Notes under the pieces: generated by a model
Told to the model about the DNA's origin: nothing
What the model saw: the letters and a program-made list of their open reading frames with translations, nothing else
Databases searched by the model: none
Program-made: the position numbers and the translations under genes
DNA from: Arbacia lixula
Taxonomy: Eukaryota > Echinodermata > Echinoidea > Arbacioida > Arbaciidae
Direction: 5' to 3'
Assembly: GCA_963669155.1 (NCBI GenBank)
Contig: OZ022597.1
Coordinates: 6,725,630-6,789,629, forward strand
DNA length: 64,000 bases
Part shown: one piece after another, positions 1 through 15,000 of the stretch
Numbering within the stretch: the first letter of the stretch is position 1
Layout of the letters: each line of letters starts with the position of its first letter

Positions 1-660
1 AAGAAACCATTAAAAGAGTGAGAAGAGGACTTAATAGTCCTTGCCCTTTCCATTAACGAACGCGCGTACTCTTGATGCAATTTTAATGCAATTATAATGG
101 CTTAAAAACAAAGGATTTGTCGTTGTTGGCCTGATCAAAAAGACTTCTGTTAGGTTGTCAAATGTCAATTTAATCAGGTGAAAATATAAAAACTTCCTTT
201 CCACGTTCTTACATGACGTCCATCAGCGCTCTTGGGGGGTCTAACCTTTGGAACCATAGAAATATGACGTTTTCCATGATTAATAAATGCGATATAAAAG
301 CGTAATGACACAAGCAAAATAGTTCTACTGTTTTCAATTCTGAGAACACCCCTCTCTCCCTATACCCCATGCAGGGTAGGAATTGAAGACAATCAATATT
401 ATGACACCAATTACCATTTACCTAGCAGTAAAATCTTCTGTAGCACCAGGGTTTATTTAATCTTTCGTGATAACTGGCCTAGATATGGTGTTAAGTATAA
501 AAGGAAAAGAACGTGAAGAAATGGTGAGATGAATTTGTAGTTGTTTGATACTTCAATACTTTGTTTTCATATAATTTTTTTTACTTTCATATCAACATTG
601 AGCAACAAAGCTTTCGTCCTCGTTTACCTCACCGCCTGTAACAGTGGTAACCCTTAGTTA

Positions 661-1154
661 CAGGGAAAGTGCACCCCAAAGTTTAGTTGGTTTTAATGAA
701 AGCAAAAACATGAGAGAAACATGTGAAGGTTTAAAGAAAGTTCGTCAAAGGATAAAAGAGTTATGACTATTTAAGTTCTAATTTTGGGACATCACATGAG
801 AGATGCTTTCCGTATATTGCGCATGTTTTAAAAATTACACTTTCTGATTTTTGATGAAGGAATATACATTATTTCATAGAGGTATTTGTGTAAAAAAAGT
901 GTCTATCGATATATCAAATATACATAGGTAATATGAAACGTATCCTTTTGAGATTTTTCTTTTTCAAAAAATAGTACAGAGCACACATGACACATGGGAG
1001 ATCACCTCGCACGTGACGTCACAAATTATAAATTTAAAAACAGCTTCCTCATACCGCGACAGATTTTGGTCAAACTTGCACTTCCATGTTGATGTTTCTT
1101 ACATGTTTGTGATTTCATTAAAATCAACTTAACTTCAAGGTGGACTTTCCCTTT
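661..1154. repeat. Terminal-inverted-repeat element, AGGGAWAGT family, copy 1
   Basis: Left end CAGGGAAAGTGCACCCC and right end GGTGGACTTTCCCTTTAA are inverted copies, with matching subterminal stretches on both sides. Like its relatives at 15.7, 35.0 and 57.3 kb it holds CACGTGACGTCAC (about 1010-1021). No coding capacity; a MITE lying just downstream (sense) of the last visible EF-hand exon. Confidence 0.65.
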
Positions 1155-1214
1155 AATGTTAATGAATGCGTTTCTATTCTCATGGATGTGTGTTACGTAA
1201 CGAAGTTGGCATAC

Positions 1215-1341
1215 CTGACTCGAGCGTCATTATTTCTGTCAAACATTTCGAATAAATCGAGGTATTCTCCCGCCGCCGCTGAGGTCCCTGTTTCTGCTGA
1301 CATGGCTCCATGGAATTCTTCTAGAGTTAGTCGTCTGTCCA
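1215..1341 (-). CDS. EF-hand gene exon 5: end of second EF-hand, start of third
   Basis: A 127-bp exon, phase 1 in and 2 out, donor gtatgc. It completes loop two (DRRLTLEE), continues through an Ala/Gly-rich spacer, and opens a third EF-hand (YLDLFEMF then DRNNDARV) that is cut by the donor site. No convincing continuation was found in bases 1-1214, so the gene probably runs off the window. Confidence 0.65.
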
Positions 1342-2977
1342 CTTTTTCAGGAATTTAGAAACAAAAGAAACCACAAAAATACATTCATTAAAAGAGAAAT
1401 AAAGTATGTCTTGGTAAATGCAAATTAATAAGATCTACTATATCATGAGCTATCCATATGGACAGATTTTCAAAATAAAGCAGTAAATTTCAAAGTCAAT
1501 GCACGTGATGGATATATCTCTATATTTATAGATCATGGGCATCAAAATCAGAAAATACAACCAAAAAACACATGTGTAAGCGAATATGTTCTTTAAGCAG
1601 ATTTATCGCCTTTCAAAAAAAAATCATAGAACAGAACCATTGTACCGACCGACATGATAATGAAATTGTTTAGCCGAGTCGTTCCTATTCCGCACTTTTC
1701 AATATAATGATACACAATAAATGAAGCCCTCGAGGATTTCCTTGACTTTGTGTCTCCTCGTGTCTTAAGCGAGATTTTATATATCGTACTTTGGGTTATT
1801 GTAATATGTTGTACCAATTATCTTTTTTCCGTAAAAGATATATACTATCTTCAACGCTACTTACAATCGACGTCGTATTGCTCGACGATTCTTCGCAGCT
1901 CGTATGCGAGCTGATCGACATCTTCATTCAGTTCCGCGTCTCTTCGTAGGAAGAGAGCCATCTCGAGTGGAACGATGAAACCGTCAATGTTGACATCATA
2001 GAGGTGAAAAAGATCTGCCGATGCCAATGATTACGAAACAGGATGATAGAGAGATGATTGTCTGTGGTACATAGTTTTGATGTATGGTTAACAATGTACT
2101 AGTAAAGCAGTACATGGATGGTTAATGCTCAAGATTCATTATTCAATTAATTTTCCAGCCAAATCAAAAATGTAATACATAAATTTTGATTGAAACAGAT
2201 TATAAAAAAATATGATTAAAAAACAACACATTTTTTTCGTACTTTAAAAGCACGTACGTACGTCCCCTGCGGATACTTGTCCGCCTATACCCAATTACGA
2301 TTATTAAATGTTTAGAAACCTAATTCGGATCCATTTAGTTTATCCAAAAAGTCCCGCAGCTCTGAAATGAATCCTCCGTTTTTCAGACAAACTGCTATCC
2401 TTTATGGCGTGGGTATGTGTATGAACTTACTTGAAAAACATTTATTTTTTTTTATTCCACCCCGTGACCGATTCCTCTCGTCTATCATTCTACTGCGCTC
2501 TGCCTTTTGTTTATGGCTCTATCTATCTATCTTTCTATATTTCTATATATCGACCTACCTTTCTACATATCTAAATATCTACCTATCTATATATCTATCT
2601 ATCTCGGTCCTATTCCTTTTTACTTTTCTTTTCTCCCTCTTCCTCTATCAATATATATCCCCCTCTCACAAAGTCTGAATTACTTCCTGTCTCAAATCCC
2701 TTTTTGTCTCCCTCTCTCGCCTATAAGTAATTTCTTTCTCCATTCCTTTGAATCTATCTCTGTATTATCCCTTTTTAACTCTTTGCTTCTCTTTCCGACT
2801 CTCTCAATCTCTCTCCTCTGACCTATTTCCAAGTCTTCTCCATCTTTATCTCTTTGAATCTGTCTCTGTCTATTTACTTTTTTCCACGTCTTGTTTCTCC
2901 CTCAATCTATCTTCCTCTCCCACCAATTCTGAACCTCTTTGTGTCTTTATTACTGTTTTTCTATGTTTCACTCTTTG

Positions 2978-3012
<35 letters not shown>

Positions 3013-6000
3013 TTCTCTCTCCTCATCGCTCATCAATTTCCAAGTCCTTCTGAGCAGCTAACCCTAAGAAGTAGGCCGGCGGCATGACCCTTAGAAGGAG
3101 ATGTAATTGTCTGATTGTTGTCCAGCGACACGCATCAACGTACTGCACCCGACAATAATAAGCTAAAACCTAATTAAAATCCATGAAGCCCGAGATATTC
3201 AGCCCACGCATAGGTGCCGCTTCGGGGGCAGATTTCTCTTAAGAAAGATTGGGGTTGACACACCCTATATGCCTCAAGAAACTTGTAAAGGTCGTGTATC
3301 GGTCAAATGAAAAAGATTTGTAAAACAAAATGGTATGGAGAACAACACGCTGATTAAAAACTTTCCTTCACATTATAAGGACATGTTAGTTACTTTAATG
3401 GGTTTAATAATAATAATAATAATGATTATTTATCTGCGCTATACACAAAAAGTATCACAGCGCTTACAATCTGATATAAAATATAAATATATACATTCAA
3501 TTGCATCAACCATTGGAGTTCTCAACTGTGCCAGATGAGGCCTGGTGGCCTCTTGCTTGCTGCTTCGTTCACCAACAATTTAAGGGACAAGCCCGGTCAG
3601 CACATTATTCACAGAAGCTCTAGTATAGCACTTGAGGCCACCAGGCCCCAGATGGGTTAGCCAAGTCAAACCAAATAGTGATAGCAAAAATCATCAAAAC
3701 AAATACACATTAAATAAATGAAAATATAAAACTAGATATTTGGAAAAAGATATGACTTGAGTTGTCGTTTGAAAGATGATATGGTCGGTGTTGTTCGGAT
3801 GGAAGAGGGGAGTGTATTCCAAACTCTAGATCCAGCTATACTAAAACGTTTTTCTGCTATGGAGAGGTTTGTTCTCGGAATAACAAGTTTGGTGGTATCA
3901 TTTTGGGAACGTAGATTACGAGCAATTGTGAGCAATTGTGTTTACAAGATATGAAGGACCAGTACTGTTAATCAATTTATAAATGTACAGACAAAGTTTG
4001 AACTTGACACGTTGAGAAAAAGGGAGCCAATGGAGTTCCCTAATCAAAGGAGACGTATGTATATTGCGACCAACTGAAAACACTAAACGTGCGGCACGAT
4101 TCTGAACACTCTGAAGTTTTTTCTGATCTTTAACACAAAGAACTGAAAAGAGACTGTTACAATAGTCAAGTCGAGAAAGTACAAGTGCCCTAACTGCATG
4201 ATGGCATGTTTTCTCATTGATAAATCTTCTAATGCGCCACAGATTCTTAAGATGGAAATTACAGGTACGTACAGTATTACTGACGTGAGATGAGAGTGTA
4301 AAGCACGAGTCAATACATATGCCAAGATTCTTAACTTTAGAGGATAGTGCAATTTCATTATCACATACATTGAGTTTTACGTTGGATAGATTTTCATTGA
4401 ATTGGTTTTTCCGACATAGTAAAGTGAATTCAGTTTTAGAAACATTTAGTTTGAGGAAATTTGAAGTCATCCACGTGTTTATCTCAGCAATACATAACGA
4501 AATTCTTTCTAACACTTCTTGCATACTTGATGGTGAACGAGGATCAAACGCATCATATAGTTGAATATCATCGGCATAGATAAGATAGAAAAGATTGTGC
4601 TTACGAATTATAGTTGACACAGGAGTGATATAAACATTGAAGAGTATAGGGCCCATAACAGACCCTTGGGGGACACCGTATTCGCAAGTCCAAGGAGCTG
4701 AAACTTGCTCTGATATTTTAACACGAGATGTCCAGCCAGTGAGATAAGAGTGCAACCATTGTAGAGCAACATTTGACACGTTAAAATTTGATTCAAGTCG
4801 TTTTACCAAGATCTTGTGGTCAACCGTGTCAAAGGCTGCACTCAGATCCAGAAGCACAAGAAAAACCGCCTTTCGTTGGTCGAAATAAGATAATGTGTCA
4901 TTTTGAAGCTTTAGAAGAGCAGTTTCAGTACTAAAATTCATTCGATAGGCTGATTGCATAGGATCATATAAGTTGTTAGTGGTGAGGTATTCAACCAATT
5001 GAGACGCTGCAGCTTTCTCAATAACTTTAGCTACAAAACTTAAATTACTGACAGGTCTATAATTTTTCAGATCTTGATAATCTAGTGTAGGTTTCTTAAG
5101 CACAGGTGTGATTAAGGCCTGGTGACATGCTACTGGAAAAACTCCTGATTGTAAAGAGGAATTGACCACCTTGGTGAGAGCCGAGATATGATACAAAACA
5201 TATTTCTTTAAATGCCATGTTGGTTCAACGTCCAACGAGCAAGAAGCATTAGACATTTTAGTGATGAGAATCTTTAAATTTTCTTCAGAGATAACATCAA
5301 AGGCAGAGAAAGAGCATGTATTGTCACTCTGAGGACATTGATCAAGTTCCTGATTATTGGTACTGTCTAGGCTCTCACGAATCCTAACAATCTTCTCAAC
5401 AAAGAGTTCTCTAAATCTTGATACCAAGGACACAGGAGAACAATTCTTACTTGGAAGTAGTTTCTTGTCCCTGTTAAGAAGACTATCGAGAGTGGAGAAG
5501 ATAGTTTTAGCATCAGCATCAGTAAGTCTATCATCTAAAAATGACTCTTTTGCATGTATTATTGCATCATTGACAAGTTTATTTGCTGCAACATATAGTG
5601 CACGGTTATCATCTGTACGATGTTTCTTCCATCTTCTTTCAGCTTGCCGCCTAGACCTACGTGCAGAGAGAACATCTGCATTTATCCAAGGATTGCGGAT
5701 ACGGACAGACTTCACACACGATTTTTCAGGTGCATGCTTGTCAAGACATTCCTTAACTGCCGTAGTATAATCCTGCAAGAGAGCATTCACGTCACCGCTG
5801 TCCACAAGTGTTTTAAGATTGTTAGAAAGCATCAAAGAAAAACTATCAGGATTAATATTTACATTTAAATTATTTCTTCAGATCGAGCGTCCAAATATGG
5901 AGACAAATACATACAGACCCTTCTGTTGAATATGTTATTCAACTAACACAATGTAATAAACTCAGTCGGATGATTGACGAATGCGCAGACATTTCTTGTA

Positions 6001-9000
6001 CGGCTTGTGATAACATATCATTAAAGTACTAACAGAACAACAAAACTCTAATTCCGCATTTGAGAATAGCTGAGCATGTGAGGCAAAGTGATAGGTTTTT
6101 CCTGCCATTGTGGAATCATTGGTAATTCCTAATTTTCATATTCAAAGGGCATATACTGTACTGGGAAGGCAAAAAAGCCTTCTAAATATAATTGTTAGCA
6201 ATCTTCTTGCTAATGGTCTTAAATTCTTGAATTGTCTATTTTAGAAGCTTGCTGAAAGTTATTTGCCCTCAAATGATCTACATTTGGAGTAATGAGTGAT
6301 TAAATCACAAATCCTCAAAATGTTCGGCCCGAACATTTTGAGGATTTGTGATTTAATCATTAATTTTTCCATATGTGGATCATTTGAGGGCAAATAACTT
6401 TCAGCAAGCTTCTAAAATAGACAAGACATGAATTTAAGACCATTCGCAAGAAGATTGCTAACAATTACATTTTGAAGGCTTTTTTTGCCTTCCCAGTACA
6501 GTATACGCCCTTTAAAAAATTGTGCACTCGGTTCATGCAACGTGATTTTATCTCATCAGCAAACATGGAGACATTTAACTAATGATAGGTAAGACATGTT
6601 AAATCCCTTGAATCCCTCGTATTTTGCGGTTTAGCATATAGATTCGTATAACCATTCATTTACAATTGCCATCGCTACTGTCATAATCTTCCTCTAAATT
6701 GATGTAGACAGTGATTAGCCTTTTCGCTCACAGGCTGAAACCAAATTTCTAGAGGTTATCCAGATATTATATCTCCATAATTATATTATTTATATAAATT
6801 ATATATAAAAAATTATATATTTATATTTATATTAATTATATATTATATCTCAAAGGAATTGGCGTAGGGAAAGGGTAAGGTTTTTCCTGCCTTTGTGGAA
6901 TCATTGGTTATTCCTAATTTTCATATTTAAAAAATTGTGCACCCGGTTCATGCAACGTAATTTTATCTCGTCAGCAAACATGGAGACATTTAAGTAATGA
7001 TAGGTAAGAAATGTTAAATCCCTTGAATACCTCGTATTCAAAGGAATTGGCGTAGGGAAAGGGAAATGAAGAAAGGGAAGGAGCCGCAGTTGTAAACCGC
7101 GTATATTTTGTCCAGTTCAGTATGAAACACGATTCTTTAGCCTAAAAAGCATCATGTTTCATGCTGAAATGGACAAAATATACCGCTGTTTAAAACTGCG
7201 GCTCCTTCCCTTCCCCTTTCCTTATGCCAATTCCCTGAGCTGTAGTGTATGTACCATGCGTGTGTACAATATTGATAAGAAAGGGGTGAATATTTGTCGT
7301 TACTGTTTGCTGGATATTGTGTGTTCACTGGAGAGTTTGCATAAAAATTGCCTTCCAATCGTGTAGCCAGTGATCATCTCCTCCATCATTATCAATTTCA
7401 TTAGCGGCACTGTTTCCATTACCGTCACCATCTCTATCTTAACAACCACTACCTCCCCCACTATCAATATGACCATTATAACAATCAATCACATTTTTTT
7501 TACATCATTAGTATACTATTCCCACCATCACTATCATCACCACCACTATCATAAGTATCACCTTCATTACTATCACCATTATCAATATCATTACCGTAAT
7601 TATTTTAATTACCATCATCTCTATCATCAAAACCACGGGACGCACTCGTCATTCCGAAGGTTCGATATTCCGAACGTTACAAGACATATGCTCAGATTAA
7701 GGAACCCTTTTTCGTTTTCGGACTAACGACCATCGAAATATAGGCAATTTACGTTTTTCGGAATGAACGAACCTTCGGAATACCGAACTGTAACCAGAAA
7801 CACCACCACCATTACTATTATCATCACAATTATCATCACCATCTCTATTATCAAAACCACATCATCATCAACATCAGTATCATCATTAGCACCACTATCA
7901 CTACCACCTATTCAATGCAATTCAGAGTTTATTAAAATTATCCTCGCAGTCATACAGCTGAAATTGCGACAATTAACATGGTAAATCCTATAAATAAAAC
8001 ATATGAAATAATACAAGTATTCTCTGCAAGCAAATTTGATCAAATAATAATGGTATGAAGAGTTCAAAATTGAAAAGTGTAATGATAATCATTGATTTAT
8101 TTAAATTCTGAAAATAATACGCAACAAAATATCAAGATATTCTAGGAAAGTTAAAGTGCCATTGACATGTGTTGGTAAAACGTTATAATTTTTATTGCAA
8201 ATTGTAGAAATTTCCTTTCGATAAAGATTAATTTGAAAATTTGAAAACAAAACGCACGCCTCCAGTCACGCATGAGAAATTAAAATTTTTTTAGATTGTA
8301 CCGAAATCAATAATACGAGTCCATTTTCATAATGTATTCACAACTTTCCCCCTAAGTGCGTAATAACGCGTTATTGCATTTACCTGTATCTTGTCATTCA
8401 TATTCAATGGATGGAATGCACTTTGAATCTACTAGTTGTTGCTAATCGGACAAACCTCGGACAAGCTTTGTAGTTCCCCTTGGTAACGTATAGTTTGAAT
8501 AAAATTAAAAATGTATTTTATTCACGCCGGTGGCATTTATGGCATTTTGACTTTTCTGACATCACTGCAGGTGTGCGTTTTTCAGATTTTCGTCCAAATG
8601 AGACTTTATTGCGGCAAATGAATGTGAAATTCGCTTTTAGTGGATAATTTTACATAGATTAGTGGGAACTTATTATTCTAATTTAGTAACCCTTTAAGGG
8701 TATATTGCAAATCGAACGGAGCGTATACTTCCACCACTACCACCACGATCCACGTCATCGTAGTCAATCACCATCTCTACCATCACCATCTCTATCATCA
8801 CCATTACCATTGTCACCACCACCACCACCCCCATCATCACCACCACCACCACTATCATCATCATCATCATCATCATAATCATCATCATCATAACAAACTC
8901 CATCATCACCATCATGACCATTGCCATCACAAGAATGGATGACTATCTACTGTTTTTAACATTTAAAGTCACTTTACGTTCTCAACTTCATTATTAACTA

Positions 9001-12000
9001 GTTAATCTAAAACAAAAACTTCTCAGCGCAAGTTTGAGTAACAACGGGCAAGTCGAAGATTTGCCCGCCACCACCACCACCATCATCATCATCATAATCA
9101 TCATCATCATCATCACAAACTCTATCATCACCATCATGACCATTGCCATCACAAGAATGGATGACTATCTACTGTTTTTAATATTTAAAGTCACTTTACG
9201 TTCTCAACTTCATTATTAACTAGTTAATCTAAAAACAAAAACTTCTCAGCGCAAGTTTCAGTAACATCGGGCAAGTCGAAGATGGATGATAAACATTGAA
9301 AGGACATAAATTATGCACCAGGAATGGAATTAATCAAAATGCATCTGACAGAATCCCTAGATTAGTAGATTACCCTTGCGACTTTTGAAAAGTGACACTT
9401 TTGCCTTAAATATGTGCCCACTCATGCATAACTAATGATAGAAAGTTATGCTATTTTGCTTAGGGGGACTTACTTTTTTGTGTTTAGAGTGTATAAATTT
9501 ATTTACTCTGAATACGGCAAAACGTTTGCACGCCCTAATGGAAGCTTAAGACATAATTCGACGAATGGCTACACAAATCACATCTGACCCGCTTTTTAAA
9601 ACATTATTTAACATACCTGAAAAGCCAATCCAGGTCCTAAGACAGAACATTCACAAAACACATCTTGACAACTTAATAAGAAAGTTATGAATGCTTGAAT
9701 GATACGAAGTTTGCTTTTTCTGGAAATGACTCTGTTATAAGCAATAATACCGCAAGCTCATGTACATGATTTCATTCATCTAAATGCACGCCTTTTCCTC
9801 GACTACTTATCCCAAACTTGATGTTGATGATGTTGATGATAGCATGAAACTGCATATGTACTTCTTTACGAAATTCCTTTTATTGCTTTGTTTCTGTAAC
9901 CGTAGATACTTTACTAGGGCATGAATGCAAATACACGTTAAAATCAACAAATGTGTATGGAATCAGTGTTATGGTGAAAAAACAAGATATTTAGGGTACT
10001 AAATGTGAACGACGCGATTTTAAGAGCCTGAGTTATTCATATCACAGCCCCATAACGGACTGGCCAATTTGCAACCACCAAATAAGGATCTACATTTCAT
10101 TAAATTATGTATAACCTATTTATTGGTAGTTGGGTGTTCTTCGAATCTGTTAAAGCAAAATGAAAGACTGAAAGCCCGAAACCCGTTATAGAAATGATCT
10201 CGCAAAACGATAAACATATGTGGAAAGAAAAATCGTTGGCGCAATTAAAGCTTATTATTACACATACGAGCCACTTTTTCGATACATTCAAACCTTGTAT
10301 TAATTATCCTTCCAGAGGCTTGCTTGCTTGCAGCCAAATGGCAGGCACCGGAAAATACGCTTATTTTATTTTCAGCGAGGTAGTCGTGACCTTCACTTGA
10401 CCTCTAGAACCGCGGAAAATGTCTCCTTTTCAAACTGCGATATCTTCATGAATATACCATATTTTCGTACACTTTCTTTTGTAACTGTATGTTGGAGGTC
10501 GAAATTTACCAAGTATGAAAAAACATTTCATTAAAATAGGCAGAAAAATATTGTAAATTCGAGATAAATATGTGTTTCTAATGAAAATGAAAAAAATAAA
10601 ATAAACTCTATATTTTAATGTCAATCGCTTTTGAGCCCCTAATATTTAGAGGTCATCTGAAGCGGAATTTATTGTACTTTTAATGGAGATACCATTATTT
10701 TTCAACCTCCCCCCATAGAAGGGTCAGGATCCAGCAAAACATCAACCATGTTCAAATCCAAAATGAGCGAGATATGACGAAGTTGTGAACGATCCTACCC
10801 AGCCAATCATAGTCCACGATAATAACGAAATACTACCGGCGATTCAAGTGTCGCGGACTATGTTGGCTGATTATGATCGCTCACAACTTCGTCATATCTC
10901 GCTCATTTTGGATTTGAACATGGTTGATGTTTTGCTGGATCCTGACCCTTCTATGGAGGGAGGTTGAAAAATAATGGTACCTTCATAAAGTACAATAAAT
11001 TCCGCTTCAGATGACCTCTAAATGTTAGGGCTCAAAAGCGATTGACATTGAAATATAGAGTTTATATTCATTTTTCTTTATTTAATTAGAACCACATATT
11101 TATCTCGAATTTACAATATTTTTCTCCCTATTTTAATGAAATGATTCTTCATAGTTGGTAAATTTCGACCTCCAACATACAGTTGCAAAAGAAAGCGTAC
11201 GAAAATATGGTATATTCATGAAGATATCGCAGTTTGAAAAGGAGACGTTTTCCGCGGTTCTAGAGGACAAAGTGAAGGTCACGACTACCTCGCTGAAAAT
11301 AAAATCCCGTGTTTTCTGCTGCCTGCGGACGAATATCGTTTGCGAAGTCCGTACGATTTCTGAAATCTCGCGTCACTTTGAAGACGAATAGCAAACATGT
11401 TTTATTTTTGAGCCCAAACAATAATGGAATCAAAATCTCCGCTGAAGTATTGGCTTTTTAGAGCCGTAACTGTCGTTGCCGTACAACCCATAGAAGGGTC
11501 AGGATCCAGCAAGGTCTGAGAGCTTACATATTTAAAAAAAAAATTGAGGCCTGTTTTTGAAAGCACATGACATAAAAACTCCTTTGCGGATTTCGGAAAA
11601 AAATGAAAACATTTATTTAGAAACATATAATCTCAATCCCTGCCTAAAAAATTCCTGATCAGTATGCTTACAGAAGACACCAGCAACAGATCTCGCGAGC
11701 ATGTCGAATTCCTTCATAATCTATGTGCAACAAAATCTGCGCGTGAGATTTCGCGAGACGAAAAATAAAACGCTCACGATTTCTATAGAACGAGCGAGCG
11801 CTGCCGATTGACTGCATGTAATATTGTTGGCATATTAGCCGTCCATTGTATTTCATGTTACCAGCATCAATGGGGAAAATGAGTGTATTATTCTTTCAAT
11901 ATTCAACTCTTGCCATGACAATCGCGCGCGGGTTTGATTGCGCGCACATTTTTTTTTAACCCTTTGTGTGCCAGACGAAATGCCACTCTGTGCGATTTGT

Positions 12001-15000
12001 GTGTATTACTTGCATTCACACGTGGCACGCAAAGAATTTACATGCGCGGGGCAGATTTGATACAGATGATTTAACCTCTGTTTCTCGTTTTCTTTTTTTT
12101 TGTTGCTTAAATTGAATTTTGCTGTTGTCGTGGAAAGTGATTTGCATGTATATGTGTGTAAGATAATGATATTGGATTTCTTTCGTGTTATATCAGATAT
12201 ATTGCATTCATCAGTATGAATATTGCACAAGTCAAATGCATCCAATATTATATAAGTAGAACATGAGTTAAAAAGGTCCCCTGACATTATAAAGCGTGTT
12301 GACTTCCGTTGATGTAGATTAGTTTTTACATTCCAAAATTATACAGTCTTATCCAACAACCTTTAAAATGGGGGTAATCATTCATTGCAACGTCGAATTG
12401 TCCCAGTTGTGCTAAGAATTAATGGCAATTCATTTCTGCCTTCCTCTGAAGTAGGTCATAATAGAAACCTTGATCGGAGGATCATTATAATTATGTTTTT
12501 TTTTCATATAATCAAGTATCAATAAGTATAATAGGCATGATAACAAAAAAAATATCAACGAAAATTACAATAAGAATAAAACAAAGCAACAAACACATGA
12601 ATTACATAAGTATGTACATGCAGTATTAAGGTGCAGCATAACAAAAGAAAGATACTTGAATATTGGGGAAAGAAACCCCAAGGTAACATATTTAAAATCT
12701 CCATAAACGAAAATGCCCAGCTTTGTTTTTGAAAATTCTCTATTCTCTATCTATCCTATTTTCAAGTAGACTTTAATAAGATCAAAATTAATGCAGGAAT
12801 CTTATTCTGAAATATTCATATGTATCTACAATATTTCGAGGACAAAAATATATTGGTAATATCATAATGAAAAACAAACATTTTCCTAAAAGTTGGAAAA
12901 AAGTTACTGCATGTTTTCTTGTCCTTCTGAGTTACACGTTTTATTAAGCAATTATGTTTTCGTCAATATTATGTATCAACATCATTATCTAGTATAGTCT
13001 CTTCATATAATTTAGACCAAATAAACCATTCATTATATTATTTCTCTCTCTCTACCCGGTGATCGTATAAGAGGTACTGATTTGATTTAAATCATTTCTC
13101 TTATTGAGCTACACGAATGTACATGTAACTATTTCGCTTTTAATCACATTTTCTTTGAATAGGTACCAGGATATGTACCTAAATGAATCTGCTAATTGTG
13201 TTTAGGGTAACTTTGAATAATTGGTGTCTGGAGCGTACGTCTTCCACAAAATATTTCCATTACGCTTCCATAATCTGTCATAATCTTTATCATGAAGCAA
13301 TTCGACTGAAGGTAACTTCTATTAAATTACAAAAGTAAGTCGTCCCCATTCATTATTGTAATTTCATAGAATTTAAAGAGAGGGCTTAGCTTTAGCATTG
13401 CTTCGAAAGAAAAGAAATATTTATTAATGAAATATATGACAGAGCGTTCCATTGAATAGTTTATGATTTTAAAATGTGCATAATAATATGCATTTTCATA
13501 AGTCTACATGCACTCCGACGCCAAGGACCTTTTATCACCTCAATCCCATAGACAATAAACTAAGTTCTTACTTATATGGTGCTGCCAGTGCTTGGCCCTG
13601 AGAGGGTTAACCCTATTCTAACTGGGGGTCGAAACTACCCCCTCGTGACATGTCTTCTCGTGACATCTTCTTTTGAGCTGTCTGGCAACTTTGGAGAACA
13701 AATTTAAAATAATTGGACGCTCCGTTCAGAGGTAACGCAACATTAAATAATCACACGTCAAATCAAAATCTGACCCCCCATTTTTTTTTTACATAGCTTT
13801 GTGTACAAAATACTGATTTCCCCATATTGTTCTATATCACGGTCAATTGTGCCTTCTACGTCTTTTGCTTAATGCATTATCATTAAAAATCATCATATGA
13901 AGCAATAAATTCATAAAATTCGAGAATAAACATGGAAAAGAAACAATAGAATAGAAATTTGAATAAACAATACAATACACAAGTATTGATTCTTAATTAT
14001 TTTATTGTTTTAATTTTTAATTCATTTTGCATGAGATTGATGATTATGCTTCTCAGCAAGTTACACCACGCAGTCCCATAGGCAAGAAACTGGGTTGTTA
14101 TTGATGTGGGGTATCACTGCTTGGTACTCGCAGAGTTAAAGCAGGGATGTGTTAGGAATGAGAAACAACTCGTGCATAATATATTCAAACATCTGTATGG
14201 ATACTAAAGCGTGCTCATGAATGTCAAAAGCATTCCACAATCACTAAGATACTTTGATGTCCCATGCGCAGCACGGACATTCAGCTGCTGTCAACTTGGA
14301 AAGAAATATCTTTAATTCCCTGTCTCTCAACGCTGTGTTTCTTATCACATTTTTTTTTGCAATTTTCAAGAAAGTTTAGGGCAACACCACTTAAGATCCT
14401 GTATTCGGTTTTCTTCTAAATAATTGTTGAATGATGCACAAACGGAAATATTACTTACAAAAATAACACATTTCTTCAATTTCCGGATTTTTCAGGAAGT
14501 GTGAGATTCAATCATTATCAAAATTATATCGTAAGCTGTGTATTTTCATTAACAGAGTTTGCGTGCATTTGCGTGCAGCTTAGATATTTTTTTAAAAAAA
14601 ATGTTTATTTTTGTTCGCTGATATCTCTTTTCCTCACAAAAGTATTGATGCAATCCAACAGTACCGGAAAGCGAAATAGGACTACATTTCTTTTGTTCTC
14701 TCTGAGAAACCGTTGCTACGCAATCATCTTCGTTATTTGTTAAAACACCTAAAAAGCACATGCTGAGACCACCTAATTTTTCGGCGGTGCCAGGCATGGG
14801 TTCAAAGAAAGAAAGTTGCTTTATATCCTTCCATAACACATCCCTGTTTAAAGCTTACCTTGTGTTGTCTGAGGGATTGTGATAGGCGCTTTGGTGATGA
14901 TGTTCTCTGCAGAAGTGGTAAGGTCGGCTTCTCCCGTTATGGGTGTGGTCATTGCTAGATAGACGGGTAACACCAATACGCAGGCAAGGCCAACACTCAG

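Noticed and set aside
600..660. Tiny terminal exon for the EF-hand gene (GCGGTGAG after ttacag)
   Set aside because: Would stop after two residues in the middle of the third EF loop; more likely the gene continues off the window.
7370..7726. His/Tyr-rich ORF resembling a metal-binding protein
   Set aside because: Translation of an ATC/ACC microsatellite.
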